A stretch of 13,868 nt of DNA from Bacteriovoracaceae bacterium (GTDB taxonomy: Bacteria; Bdellovibrionota; Bacteriovoracia; Bacteriovoracales; Bacteriovoracaceae), in assembly GCA_947448095.1 (NCBI GenBank), contig CANFNN010000048.1, positions 1-13,868 on the forward strand, given 5' to 3'. The translations under genes were made by a program, and so were the position numbers. Positions 7,545-13,708 of this stretch are shown here, in pieces. Position 1 is the stretch's first letter; every line of letters begins with the position of its first letter. The notes under the pieces are model-generated. The model saw only the letters and a list, made by a program, of their open reading frames with translations, was not told where the DNA came from and made no database searches.

Positions 7545-8600
7545 ATGTTCATCATTCGGCCTATTGTTGAAAATGATCTTGATGGTTTAATGGAACTTCT
7601 GGAGAAATCCGGACACGGACTAACGTCCCTCCCCAAAGACCCTGAAGTTCTTAAAAAACGCATTAGGATGTCTGAGAGAAGTTTTGCTCATCGTGAAGAT
7701 GTGCCCAAAGGCGAAGATTATTTATTCGTGATGGAAGAGCTCTTCACAGGAAAAATAGTCGGAGTTTGTGCCATTATTTCCAAAATTGGTGGTTTTGAAC
7801 CCTATTACTTCTACCGTTTAGAAAAAACTCATCATGAATCTAAAATGATTCATATGAAAAATGATATTACTTCACTTCATTTTCATTTTGTTCACAATGG
7901 CCCCGCGGAAATTTGTTCACTCTTTTTGCACCCCGATTTTAGAAATTCTCAAAATGGTCGATTTCTTTCCTTGTCGAGATTTCTCTTCATAGCTGAGAAC
8001 CGAAAATTCTTTGAAGACCAAGTCATCGCGGAGATGAGAGGAATGGTCAATGATTCTGGGCACTCTCCTTTTTGGGATGCAGTCGGAAAAAACTTTTTCA
8101 AAATAGATTTCCCGACAGCGGATTATCTCTATGTAAAAAACAAACGCTTCATTGAAGAAATGATGCCTAAATATCCTATTATTGCCAATTTACTTCCAGA
8201 AGATGCTGCCTTTGTGATTGGGAAAGTTCATCCGAACACTGAGCCAGCCAAAAGAATTCTAGAACAAGAAGGATTTCGATTCTCAGGTCTGGTAGGGATT
8301 TTTGAACCAGGACCAGTACTAATAGCGGACTTAGATAATATTCGCTCCATCAAAGAAAGTGTAGTGGGCGAAATCAAAGAAATTACAGACAAGTCTATTA
8401 AGTCAGAAATCTTCATTATTGCCAGGATGAGCTCAAATTTCAGAGCAGTTCTGGGTACAGTAGTCAAACTAAAGTCAGGTGGGTACAAGATTTCAGGCGT
8501 TACTGCTGCTGCGCTCAAGCTTAGATTAGGTGATAAAATACGCTTTGTTTCCTTTAGGGCCAAAGAAACCAAAAAGAAGAAAGCCTCCAAAAAGAAATAG
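7545..8600 (+). CDS. astA: Arginine N-succinyltransferase
   Basis: First enzyme of the arginine succinyltransferase (AST) pathway: succinyl-CoA plus L-arginine gives N2-succinylarginine and CoA, in the cytoplasm. The 351 residues match the AstA family end to end: IRPIVENDLDGLMEL near the start, GHGLTSLP (23-30), an ETG-like TGKIVGVCAI (68-77), EICSLFLHPDFR (122-133), AEMRG (162-166), HSPFWDAVGKNFF (173-185), MPKYPI (207-212) and GKVHPNTEPAKRILEQEGF (226-244), all in the order of the enterobacterial enzyme. Length is close to the usual 340-345 aa, plus a Lys-rich C-terminal tail (about 341-351) not typical of the family. The ATG begins one base after the aminotransferase stop, so the two are cotranscribed. 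astB and astE are not seen; a possible astD starts at the right end of the window. Confidence 0.95.
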   Translation: MFIIRPIVENDLDGLMELLEKSGHGLTSLPKDPEVLKKRIRMSERSFAHREDVPKGEDYLFVMEELFTGKIVGVCAIISKIGGFEPYYFYRLEKTHHESKMIHMKNDITSLHFHFVHNGPAEICSLFLHPDFRNSQNGRFLSLSRFLFIAENRKFFEDQVIAEMRGMVNDSGHSPFWDAVGKNFFKIDFPTADYLYVKNKRFIEEMMPKYPIIANLLPEDAAFVIGKVHPNTEPAKRILEQEGFRFSGLVGIFEPGPVLIADLDNIRSIKESVVGEIKEITDKSIKSEIFIIARMSSNFRAVLGTVVKLKSGGYKISGVTAAALKLRLGDKIRFVSFRAKETKKKKASKKK

Positions 8601-8650
8601 CCTCTTTCCCTCACTTTAAACTTGTTAATCCGAGTGTAACCTTGGTCAAA

Positions 8651-8670
8651 TAGAATTCAAAAACATTCTA
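8651..8670. repeat. Inverted repeat upstream of the envelope operon
   Basis: TAGAAT (8651-8656) and ATTCTA (8665-8670) form a perfect 6-base inverted repeat spaced by 8 bases, ending 13 bases before the first ATG of the six-gene operon. TAGAAT itself could be a -10 box, so the repeat could be an operator over the promoter. No regulator recognised. Confidence 0.35.
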
Positions 8671-8683
8671 TCAAAGGTTATTC

Positions 8684-9169
8684 ATGAAAACTCTCATGAT
8701 GATGATAATCCTCTTTAACTCACTCTCTGCGCTGGCGGAAGATAAAATTACCTTATACGTCACAATGACTCCTGCGGGCTCTTTTCAGCCCATCAGTAAA
8801 AAGCCAAAAGGAAATTTGATTAAGGAAAATGGATCATTCATTGCCGATAAAATTTCCGTTAGCATTGAATCTTTTAAAACGGGAATTGATTTAAGAGATG
8901 AACATTTCTGGAAACATTTAAGCGCTTCAAAATATCCTAAAGCAATCCTTTCACAACTAAAAGCTCAAGACGGTAAGGGCACAGCAAACCTCGAAGTAAA
9001 CGGAATCAAAAAACCTGTTTCAATTGCCTACGTCGAAAAAGGATCTGAAATTCTAGCAAAATTTAAAATTAATGCTTCGGATTTTTCTTTGCCTAAAGCA
9101 GAATATTTAGGCGTAGGTGTGGATAATATAGTTGTTGTGGAAGCCTCACTTTCGTTTAAGGCAAGATGA
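8684..9169 (+). CDS. Periplasmic YceI-like protein
   Basis: Exported member of the YceI family, small beta-barrel lipocalin-like proteins that bind polyisoprenoid or other lipid-like molecules in the periplasm. Residues 1-18 are a signal peptide ending in ALA. The mature part shows the family hallmarks in order: ISVSIESFKTGIDLRDEHFWKHL (the R-D-x-H segment), YPKAILS, NLEVNGIKKPVSI, and the closing INASDFSLPKAEYLGVGVDNIVVVEASLSF. At 161 aa it is slightly shorter than the usual 180-190. AAGG six bases before the ATG supports the start. It opens a run of six tightly packed envelope genes, and its last base pairs overlap the next gene by ATGA. YceI genes often neighbour cytochromes, and here the next two products carry heme-c sites, so a lipid-quinone or redox link is possible but unproved. 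Confidence 0.88.
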   Translation: MKTLMMMIILFNSLSALAEDKITLYVTMTPAGSFQPISKKPKGNLIKENGSFIADKISVSIESFKTGIDLRDEHFWKHLSASKYPKAILSQLKAQDGKGTANLEVNGIKKPVSIAYVEKGSEILAKFKINASDFSLPKAEYLGVGVDNIVVVEASLSFKAR

Positions 9170-9537
9170 AATATCTTTTCATAAGTCTTTTTTTATTATC
9201 TTCTTGTCAGGACTATAACTCCAATTCTGGGGACAAGGGCAGATATGGACCGATTGAGTTAAATGAATCGGACCCTAACTTTCGTAAGGCTTACTTTATT
9301 ATTCAAGACAGATGCGTTAGCTGCCACGATCACAAACATGATAAATGGGCGGATTTTACTTCGAACTCTGAATGGGTTGCTGAAGGTCTAGTAATCTCAG
9401 GCCAGCCGGGCACTTCTGAACTCATAGATAGAATTGTAAATACAGGAAAGGTCTCATCAGATATGCCTCCGGGGGGAAGTGCCCTAAGCGATGCTGAATA
9501 TAATCATCTAGTGAAATGGGTAACAGAATTTCAATGA
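9166..9537 (+). CDS. Monoheme c-type cytochrome lipoprotein
   Basis: Small (123 aa) membrane-anchored cytochrome c. The signal peptide ends in the lipobox LLSSC with Cys14 as the lipidated residue. The heme-c attachment motif is CVSCH (50-54), preceded by a helix (NFRKAYFIIQDR), and the likely sixth ligand is Met100 in SDMPPGGSALSDAEYNHLVKWV, the segment typical of the small cytochromes grouped as planctomycete-type/PSCyt1-like. A stretch of about 20 polar residues follows the lipid anchor as a tether. It would carry single electrons at the periplasmic face of the inner or outer membrane. It overlaps both neighbours by ATGA, coupling it to the YceI-like protein and to the heme-barrel protein. 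Confidence 0.9.
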   Translation: MKYLFISLFLLSSCQDYNSNSGDKGRYGPIELNESDPNFRKAYFIIQDRCVSCHDHKHDKWADFTSNSEWVAEGLVISGQPGTSELIDRIVNTGKVSSDMPPGGSALSDAEYNHLVKWVTEFQ

Positions 9538-10682
9538 AGATTATATTTTTACTACTCACATTCATTTCTTTTCACGCTCATTCATATTCGAACTTCATCG
9601 GTCACGGATATACTTCGTGTCTTAATTGTCACTACAATCCCTTCGGGGGTGGCCCCCTTAATGATTACGGGCGGGTCGTATCGGCCACTGCGATTGGCTC
9701 AACTGCGTTATACCCAAAATCAGTGGACGAAGAAAAATTAGCCTACATGTCGGGATTTCTTTTTCGTAAGCCAACACAAAACTGGCTGCGGACACAAATT
9801 AACTATCGAGGTTTTAGAGTTGTCAGAAATCCTGGATCCTCTCAAAATGAAGAAGCCAAGTGGATCAATATGCAGCTCGATGGGAGAATCATTTTAAAAT
9901 TTGGAGAGAATGATAAATTCGTTTCTGTTTTAAATTATGGTTATGCTCCTCTGCCTCGTGAAGTGCCAAAGGGAACTAAAAGTTCTGAATGGAGAAGCCG
10001 AGAGCATTACATTGGTTACCGATTTACACCCAAATTTGGTTTATACGCTGGATTAATGGATAAAGTATTTGGAATAAAAGTCATAGAGCATATTGCGTTT
10101 TCAAGAGTTTCACCTCAAGCCACTCAGAATGATCAAGTTCATGCCTTAACAGCACATGTTCTCGGCGAAAAATGGGAGTTAGGCGTTCAAGGTTTTGCCG
10201 GGAATTTATCACAAAGTAGTGACCTACGGATGAAAGGTGCCAGCATGATGCTGGAGAAGACTGTCTATGACATTCATCGTGTTGGTGCTTCGGTGATGAA
10301 ATCTGAAAATGATTACCTAAAGCTTCTATCCTACTCTACGCATGCAAGGCTCAATCTTAAAGAAGGTTCCTCAATATTGGGAGAGATTGGTCAGACAAAT
10401 AAAAAAACAGGTAACGGAAGCGATGACACAACGGCCAGATTTGCTCTTCTGCAAACCTATCTTAGACCTTGGCGAGGCACTTACTTCCTCTCAAATATTG
10501 AATACTTTAATCGCGACATCAACCAAGATGACTACACAGTAAGATGGGGACCAGGGATACAATATTTTCTAAGCCAAAGACTAGAACTTCGAGGGGACCT
10601 TTATAATACGCGAAGTTTTTCGCCAAACTCATCAACAAGAGATAGCTGGATGTATTTACTCCAGACACATATATGGTTTTAA
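9534..10682 (+). CDS. Outer-membrane beta-barrel with an N-terminal heme-c site
   Basis: 382-aa exported protein that joins a single heme-c motif to a porin-like barrel. Signal peptide about 1-19 (KIIFLLLTFISFHAHS). Immediately after it comes SCLNCHYNPFGGGPLNDYGR (28-47), with CxxCH at 29-33 and the P-x-G-G-G-x-L-N-x-Y-G-R signature seen after the heme site in related delta-proteobacterial outer-membrane proteins. From about residue 80 onward, alternating hydrophobic/aromatic strands follow, ending in the C-terminal Phe that the BAM machinery recognises (QTHIWF). The layout recalls Cyc2-type porin-cytochrome fusions, although the barrel is unrelated by eye. Start: an ATG at 9516 would add six residues before the signal peptide; the ATG at 9534 overlaps the previous stop by ATGA and gives a clean signal peptide. 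Redox partner unknown. Confidence 0.85.
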   Translation: MKIIFLLLTFISFHAHSYSNFIGHGYTSCLNCHYNPFGGGPLNDYGRVVSATAIGSTALYPKSVDEEKLAYMSGFLFRKPTQNWLRTQINYRGFRVVRNPGSSQNEEAKWINMQLDGRIILKFGENDKFVSVLNYGYAPLPREVPKGTKSSEWRSREHYIGYRFTPKFGLYAGLMDKVFGIKVIEHIAFSRVSPQATQNDQVHALTAHVLGEKWELGVQGFAGNLSQSSDLRMKGASMMLEKTVYDIHRVGASVMKSENDYLKLLSYSTHARLNLKEGSSILGEIGQTNKKTGNGSDDTTARFALLQTYLRPWRGTYFLSNIEYFNRDINQDDYTVRWGPGIQYFLSQRLELRGDLYNTRSFSPNSSTRDSWMYLLQTHIWF

Positions 10683-11707
10683 TAACTCTCTTTTTATCCC
10701 TCTTCTTATTTCGTGCAAACGCCTCCTCAGGTGATTTTAAAGCTGCCATAAGAGCAAAAGATTATGAGAAAGTCTCTGAGACTTATAGAAATAATCCTGA
10801 GCGAAAATATTCGCGTGAAGAATTAATTTTTATTTCTTTTGCTTTACGCAAGTTACATTTTTTTCGTCAGGACACGCAGCTTAATATCCGATTAGTAAAA
10901 CAGAACTATCCCAAACAACATAAAAAACTTCTCGCAGCAATTCAACGCGCAGAGACAGTCGATGGTGATGATTATCCGGAAGCTCTTAAAGTTCTTTATT
11001 GGAATCTTTTTACAAGTTACGGAGAGATTATCAAAGGGTATGAAAAGGATTCATCACTCGTAACGGAGGATAATAAATACTTCACCTTATTTGGAAAAAT
11101 CTTAAGCGAGCTGGAATTCCGTGAGGGGAAAGTTGATAAATACAACGATACTATCATGGCCCATCGTCAGTACCTAACGAACAAGGTTTATAAATTTACG
11201 CGAAGCTGGTCTCTTCAATATATAAGCTGGCAGCAAAGTGCATCGATTCAAAATAATTCTGGCGGAAAAGCAGGTCTAATTATAACAAATAAAGGTTACT
11301 GTGTTGGTGGCGACGCAGGCTATGAAAACTACCGTTATCGTTTTTTTGTTGATGGATGCTTTCTTTACGGCAGTGGTGGTGTAAAAAACTACGACCAAGA
11401 TTTTATTGATAATTATCAGCAGTCAAATCTCCCCGCTTATGGAGTTAAGGCCGGTCCGGGAGCTTCGATGATTGTTTCTTCTTCGAAGTCCAGTATAGGT
11501 ATTAAATTACCTATGATTTATTCGGTTCAAAAACTAACAACGCCATCTGATCCTGGATATTCTATAAAGCAAGGATCTTCATTAACGTTCGTTGCTTCGC
11601 TTTATTCACGCTGGCAGTTTAACAAATGGTATTTCCAGACAGAGTTTGGACAATACATTAATAAGCAACAAACATTTTGGGGTCTTGGTATAGGCAAGGA
11701 ATTTTAA
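10673..11707 (+). CDS. Exported helical-repeat plus beta-barrel outer-membrane protein
   Basis: Uncharacterised 344-aa protein with a signal peptide (1-18, ending NAS). Residues about 20-150 are predicted alpha-helical in TPR-like pairs (DFKAAIRAKDYEKVSETY, REELIFISFALRKL, YPEALKVLYWNLFTSYGEI), a periplasmic protein-protein interaction module. Residues about 165-344 switch to alternating strands rich in Tyr, Gly and Ser (SWSLQYISWQ, YRFFVDGCFLYGSG, SLTFVASLYSRW) and end in Phe (GLGIGKEF), the outer-membrane barrel signature, with about eight strands. It overlaps the heme-barrel gene by 10 bases, and the next gene begins directly after its stop. It may be an assembly partner or a scaffold for the redox proteins upstream; that is inference from gene order. 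Confidence 0.75.
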   Translation: MVLITLFLSLFLFRANASSGDFKAAIRAKDYEKVSETYRNNPERKYSREELIFISFALRKLHFFRQDTQLNIRLVKQNYPKQHKKLLAAIQRAETVDGDDYPEALKVLYWNLFTSYGEIIKGYEKDSSLVTEDNKYFTLFGKILSELEFREGKVDKYNDTIMAHRQYLTNKVYKFTRSWSLQYISWQQSASIQNNSGGKAGLIITNKGYCVGGDAGYENYRYRFFVDGCFLYGSGGVKNYDQDFIDNYQQSNLPAYGVKAGPGASMIVSSSKSSIGIKLPMIYSVQKLTTPSDPGYSIKQGSSLTFVASLYSRWQFNKWYFQTEFGQYINKQQTFWGLGIGKEF

Positions 11708-12151
11708 ATGATAACAAATAACGAACCATCTCCGCGAAAGTTTAAAAACATGCTCATTAATCCTAGATTCCAATTTAAATTTCTAGGATGGTTCGTTGCA
11801 CTTTTTTTATTCATCACGGTATCCCTCTATTCGACAACTTTTTTATTTTATTACCGCTTGAAAGAAAAAGCCTTAAATGTTGGAATACCTAATGGCCATA
11901 TTTTCTTTAAATTCTTGGGTGATCAGAAGCAAGATCTTGACCATCTATTCATAGGTCTTTCGATTACTAATTTATTCATTTTTATTGGTGTAACTTTTCT
12001 TATCTCCCACCGAATTGCTGGACCTATATTTAAACTCAAGAAGATGCTGGTCGAAGACAATCCGGATTCTGAAGATTTCAAACTCAGAGAAACTGATTTT
12101 TTTCAAGAGCTTGCACCATTAATCAAAACTCTCAAAGACAAGTCCCAATGA
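11708..12151 (+). CDS. Two-TM membrane protein with a HAMP-like segment
   Basis: 147-aa inner-membrane protein with two predicted transmembrane helices (about 24-48 and 80-100) enclosing a periplasmic loop of about 30 residues. Directly after TM2 comes SHRIAGPIFKLKKMLVEDN (100-118), the A-G-P signature with flanking basic and hydrophobic residues that starts HAMP linkers, followed by a helical stretch (FFQELAPLIKTLKDK) that could be the second HAMP helix. No kinase, methyl-accepting or cyclase domain follows, so it is a stand-alone HAMP-type protein; related short proteins occur in delta-proteobacterial genomes. It starts on the base after the previous stop and overlaps the next gene by ATGA, placing it firmly in the envelope operon. 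It may signal to, or stabilise, the envelope complex. Confidence 0.75.
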   Translation: MITNNEPSPRKFKNMLINPRFQFKFLGWFVALFLFITVSLYSTTFLFYYRLKEKALNVGIPNGHIFFKFLGDQKQDLDHLFIGLSITNLFIFIGVTFLISHRIAGPIFKLKKMLVEDNPDSEDFKLRETDFFQELAPLIKTLKDKSQ

Positions 12152-12330
12152 GAAGACAGTCACTCCTAATCGTCATGCTTATATTTGCTTGTTCCTGTTC
12201 GAAAGAAAGAAAAACAACAGTTGTTTCAGACGATTATGCCTTGATCGAATTTGCTGCGAAACTTGAAGAAAATCAGCCGAATTCTAACAACAAACCTTTA
12301 GATAATATCAAGAAAGATCCTTCAGAATAA
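12148..12330 (+). CDS. Tiny lipoprotein
   Basis: 60-aa product with a signal sequence (RRQSLLIVMLIFACSC). Two cysteines, 15 and 17, are candidates for lipid attachment; neither has an ideal lipobox, although I-F-A-C (12-15) fits best. The mature part is short, polar and charged (Asn, Lys, Asp, Glu), with no domain. It overlaps the HAMP-like gene by ATGA and closes the six-gene run. Small tethered lipoproteins of this kind are often entry or anchor factors for an outer-membrane complex; here that is only a guess. Confidence 0.6.
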   Translation: MRRQSLLIVMLIFACSCSKERKTTVVSDDYALIEFAAKLEENQPNSNNKPLDNIKKDPSE

Positions 12331-12370
12331 TGTCATTAAATACCATTATCTTCTCTCAAGATGCTTCAAT

Positions 12371-12397
12371 CTGACATAGACCTGTGTTAAATATAGT
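12371..12397 (+). promoter_or_regulatory. Candidate promoter of the receiver gene, possibly leaderless
   Basis: CTGACA (12371-12376) and TATAGT (12392-12397) each match five of six sigma-70 bases but are spaced 15 bases apart, shorter than ideal. The ATG follows the -10 box by only 3 bases, and no Shine-Dalgarno is present in the preceding 20 bases, so a leaderless transcript is possible. Confidence 0.3.
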
Positions 12398-12400
12398 CTT

Positions 12401-12760
12401 ATGAAAGGGAACCTTTTAATCGTAGATGATGAATTAGACCTTACTCTCAACATGAAAGAACTTCTTGAAGACGAGGCAAGCACTATTTTTATCGCCAGCA
12501 ATGGAGAAGAGGGTTTAAAGATCCTTCAGTCTCACAAAATTGACTGTGTGGTCTCTGATGTAAAAATGCCGGTAATGGATGGGCTAAAGTTTATTGAAGC
12601 CGCAAGGAAGCTTGGGTTTAACATGCCATTTATTTTTTATACTGGACATGGGTCAAATGAATTAAAGAAAACTGCCCACGATTTAGGGGCCATGGATCTT
12701 TTAACGAAGCCCAATTTTTCGAATCTTGAACTTGCGATAAGAAATGCCATGGCCAGCTAA
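12401..12760 (+). CDS. Stand-alone CheY-like response regulator receiver
   Basis: Single-domain receiver of a two-component system, 119 aa, the usual length for CheY/Spo0F-type proteins. All conserved positions are present: the acidic pair D9-D10 in LLIVDD, the phospho-acceptor D53 in VVSDVKMPVMDG, T81 in FYTGHG and K103 in LTKPN. There is no output domain, so it must act by binding a partner such as a kinase, phosphotransfer protein or motor, none of which is in the window. No ribosome-binding site precedes the ATG, but the N-terminus aligns with the family, so the start is secure. Its stop codon abuts the stop of the convergent DUF1338 gene with no base between, so the two transcripts must overlap. 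Confidence 0.93.
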   Translation: MKGNLLIVDDELDLTLNMKELLEDEASTIFIASNGEEGLKILQSHKIDCVVSDVKMPVMDGLKFIEAARKLGFNMPFIFYTGHGSNELKKTAHDLGAMDLLTKPNFSNLELAIRNAMAS

Positions 12761-13567
12761 TTATTGTCCGTGTTTAGTGCTTTCAAAAATCTTGTCAGCA
12801 GAAGAAGCCACAAATCCCTTATAAAGATTTCCATCCTTCAATGGATAGCGCTTAGCAAACTCGTAGTAACATGCAGGAATACTCAATTTCCCATCCTTGA
12901 AAGTAACTTCAATAGTGTTGGCAAGGGTTGAGGATTGCTCAAGATAAACCTCTTTAGAGCCTTTCACTTCGCCACCGCTGGCATTCAATTTAACTCCATT
13001 ATTTTTAAGGAATGTATTGAGTTCGGTAATGTCTGTAAACTTCTTGAGGGCATTGATCAAAACGGTAAAATGATTGGGACGGTAGCCAAAGGCTGCAACC
13101 CAAGCTGCATAATCACTCTCTTTCATCAATTCATTATAATCCTGAGTAGACACTGACCAAGGACGCCCTGCAGAAACAAAATCAAATTCCAGTTCTTTCC
13201 CCTTAGGGATTTCATCAACTAAACGATTCACGATTTGATTTACAGCGGGAGAAAGTTCTTCCAGTTTTAATTCTGAAATGAAAATTGTCGGCAATTTTGA
13301 ATCCGAGTGCTCAAAGTGTTTTGCGTATAATTTTTTTTCTACGAATTGATAGTCCCCACAGAATTTATAACCCGCCTCTAAAAAGGGACGTGCCATAACA
13401 TCGATCGTTAGACGCGGATGATTGAATGTTCTAAGAGCAATGTGATCGTTCAATACGAGCTCACCCTCTTTAGTAAAAAGATCATAAATTTTTTGTGCAA
13501 GTGGATTAATCTCAACATAGTCTTTCCACATTTTATCCAACAACGCGGGTAGAGTTTTAACAGTCAT
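12761..13567 (-). CDS. DUF1338/HglS-like 2-oxoadipate dioxygenase/decarboxylase
   Basis: Member of the DUF1338 (VOC-fold) family whose characterised member HglS (YdcJ) converts 2-oxoadipate and O2 to D-2-hydroxyglutarate and CO2 in bacterial lysine catabolism. At 268 aa it is the short form; the Pseudomonas enzyme is about 450 aa or more. Conserved blocks are NDHIALRTF (40-48), FGYRPNHFTVLIN (160-172), VYLEQSSTLANTIEV (207-221) and IPACYYEFAKRYP (230-242), followed by YKGFVASSADKIFEST (249-264). His42, His166 and Glu236 are the probable metal triad, and Arg46, four after the first His, the substrate-binding Arg. AAGGAG five bases before the ATG supports the start. A divergent gene, probably an aldehyde dehydrogenase, shares the 141-base promoter region. 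Assigned by family; the short form's substrate is not proved. Confidence 0.88.
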   Translation of the reverse strand: MTVKTLPALLDKMWKDYVEINPLAQKIYDLFTKEGELVLNDHIALRTFNHPRLTIDVMARPFLEAGYKFCGDYQFVEKKLYAKHFEHSDSKLPTIFISELKLEELSPAVNQIVNRLVDEIPKGKELEFDFVSAGRPWSVSTQDYNELMKESDYAAWVAAFGYRPNHFTVLINALKKFTDITELNTFLKNNGVKLNASGGEVKGSKEVYLEQSSTLANTIEVTFKDGKLSIPACYYEFAKRYPLKDGNLYKGFVASSADKIFESTKHGQ

Positions 13568-13673
13568 AATTGCTCCTTAATGAGGCACCAGTCTAACAAA
13601 AGTCTGTGAGTTTGTAAGTCCATCTCTTTGATTAACTCTCCGTATTATTCTGTGATTATTAAAACAAAAGGGG

Positions 13674-13688
13674 TATGATAAAAATCAT
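13674..13688 (+). promoter_or_regulatory. Candidate -10 box overlapped by a palindrome
   Basis: TATGAT (13674-13679) resembles a sigma-70 -10 box about 30 bases before the plus-strand ATG. It overlaps the perfect inverted repeat ATGAT-aaaa-ATCAT (13675-13688). No good -35 is seen. It could be an operator for the gene at the right edge. Confidence 0.3.
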
Positions 13689-13708
13689 CAAAATCTCAAA
13701 GGATTTCC

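Noticed and set aside
13674..13690. ArgR-box-like site
   Set aside because: The TGA and TCA arms are 6 bases apart, not the 8 of the ARG box, so it does not fit.
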